Assembly: GCF_017573505.1 (NCBI RefSeq)
Contig: NZ_JAGEOJ010000010.1
Location: 186,001-250,000, forward strand
Length of the DNA: 64,000 bases
Direction: 5' to 3'
Origin: Actinomadura barringtoniae
GTDB taxonomy: Bacteria; Actinomycetota; Actinomycetes; Streptosporangiales; Streptosporangiaceae
Position numbers and translations under genes: made by a program. Shown here in pieces: positions 63,799 through 64,000 of the stretch. The first letter of the stretch is position 1. Each line of letters starts with the position of its first letter. Below the pieces are notes generated by a model, which was not told the DNA's origin, made no database searches, and worked only from the letters and a program-made list of their open reading frames with translations.

Positions 63799-64000
63799 AT
63801 GAAGAGAACCGGAGCGGTGGCGGTGGCGGCCCTCGCCACGCTCGGCATGCTGACCGGGTTGACGCCCGCGAACGGCGACGTGACCTCACCGGCGGCAGCG
63901 CCCCCGGCAGCGCCCCCGGCGGCGCCCCCGACGTCGCCACCCGCGGCGGTGTGCGGCAGCTCGTCGCTGAACGGCCCGACCACGCCGCCCGACGGCGCGG
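63799..64000 (+). CDS. Secreted Ala/Pro-rich protein (3' end outside window)
   Basis: 67 codons are visible from ATG 63799, behind AAGGGG. A signal peptide (KRTGAVAVAALATLGMLTGL, cleavage near ANG) leads into a low-complexity Ala-Pro linker (AAPPAAPPAAPPTSPP) and the start of a domain with VCGSSSLNGPTTPPDGA. That start resembles secreted right-handed beta-helix proteins of actinomycetes, but too little is present to decide. Confidence 0.7.
   Translation, partial: MKRTGAVAVAALATLGMLTGLTPANGDVTSPAAAPPAAPPAAPPTSPPAAVCGSSSLNGPTTPPDGA

Overview
The window is GC-rich, densely coded DNA from an actinomycete. Its GTG/TTG start usage, ATGA/GTGA overlaps, PucR regulator, mycobacterial-style P450s and DUF1707/Uma2 proteins fit the Streptosporangiales, perhaps an Actinomadura relative; the genus is inference. 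I saw no rRNA, tRNA, CRISPR array, transposase or phage gene.

Layout. (1) 1-9.5 kb: mixed genes (a sugar-phosphate isomerase cut by the window edge, a cupin, a quinone oxidoreductase, a Uma2 nuclease, a DUF1707 protein, a large membrane-anchored BNR-like protein, a secreted EEP-fold protein). Several short tandem arrays lie here, and a 26-codon cysteine-rich peptide gene (6990-7070) too small for normal gene calling. (2) 9.5-21.7 kb: a lipid/steroid-type oxidative block with alcohol dehydrogenase, 3Fe-4S ferredoxin, PPOX protein, two CYP124/125/142-like P450s, an SDR, a metallo-hydrolase and a thiolase. Around it sits a GT4, methyltransferase and terpene-cyclase-fold operon. Three promoter regions share an ATGAGACTNNAGTCTCAT-type palindrome, and three carry KstR-like boxes. 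(3) 21.8-22.9 kb: a signal peptidase I homologue lacking both catalytic residues, and a small membrane protein. (4) 22.9-31.2 kb: a tightly overlapped operon of OleA-like ketosynthase, GT2, P450, OleC-like ligase, OleD-like reductase and GH20 hexosaminidase, with a related P450 divergent to it. It has no OleB, so it looks like an uncharacterised beta-lactone or modified long-chain lipid pathway. (5) 31.2-44.2 kb: ordinary accessory genes (MBL, AKR, two AraC-type regulators, two MFS exporters, PPOX proteins, a secreted cationic protein, catalase), with strong terminators and a secA-like remnant.

(6) 44.3-63.6 kb: a nearly complete purine-to-glycerate pathway. PucR is divergent from uraD-uraH-uricase-xanthine dehydrogenase (FAD, 2Fe-2S and Mo subunits, with an 8-oxoguanine deaminase-like gene between the last two), followed by a purine permease and XdhC. 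After a clear promoter come an allophanate-hydrolase C-domain protein, hydroxypyruvate isomerase, tartronate semialdehyde reductase, glycerate kinase, allantoinase, allantoicase and glyoxylate carboligase. Together they would take purines through xanthine, urate, allantoin and allantoate to ureidoglycolate and glyoxylate, then to glycerate phosphate. No classical ureidoglycolate lyase is visible, which makes the small allophanate-hydrolase-like protein a candidate for that step. The window ends in a secreted Pro/Ala-rich protein cut by the edge.
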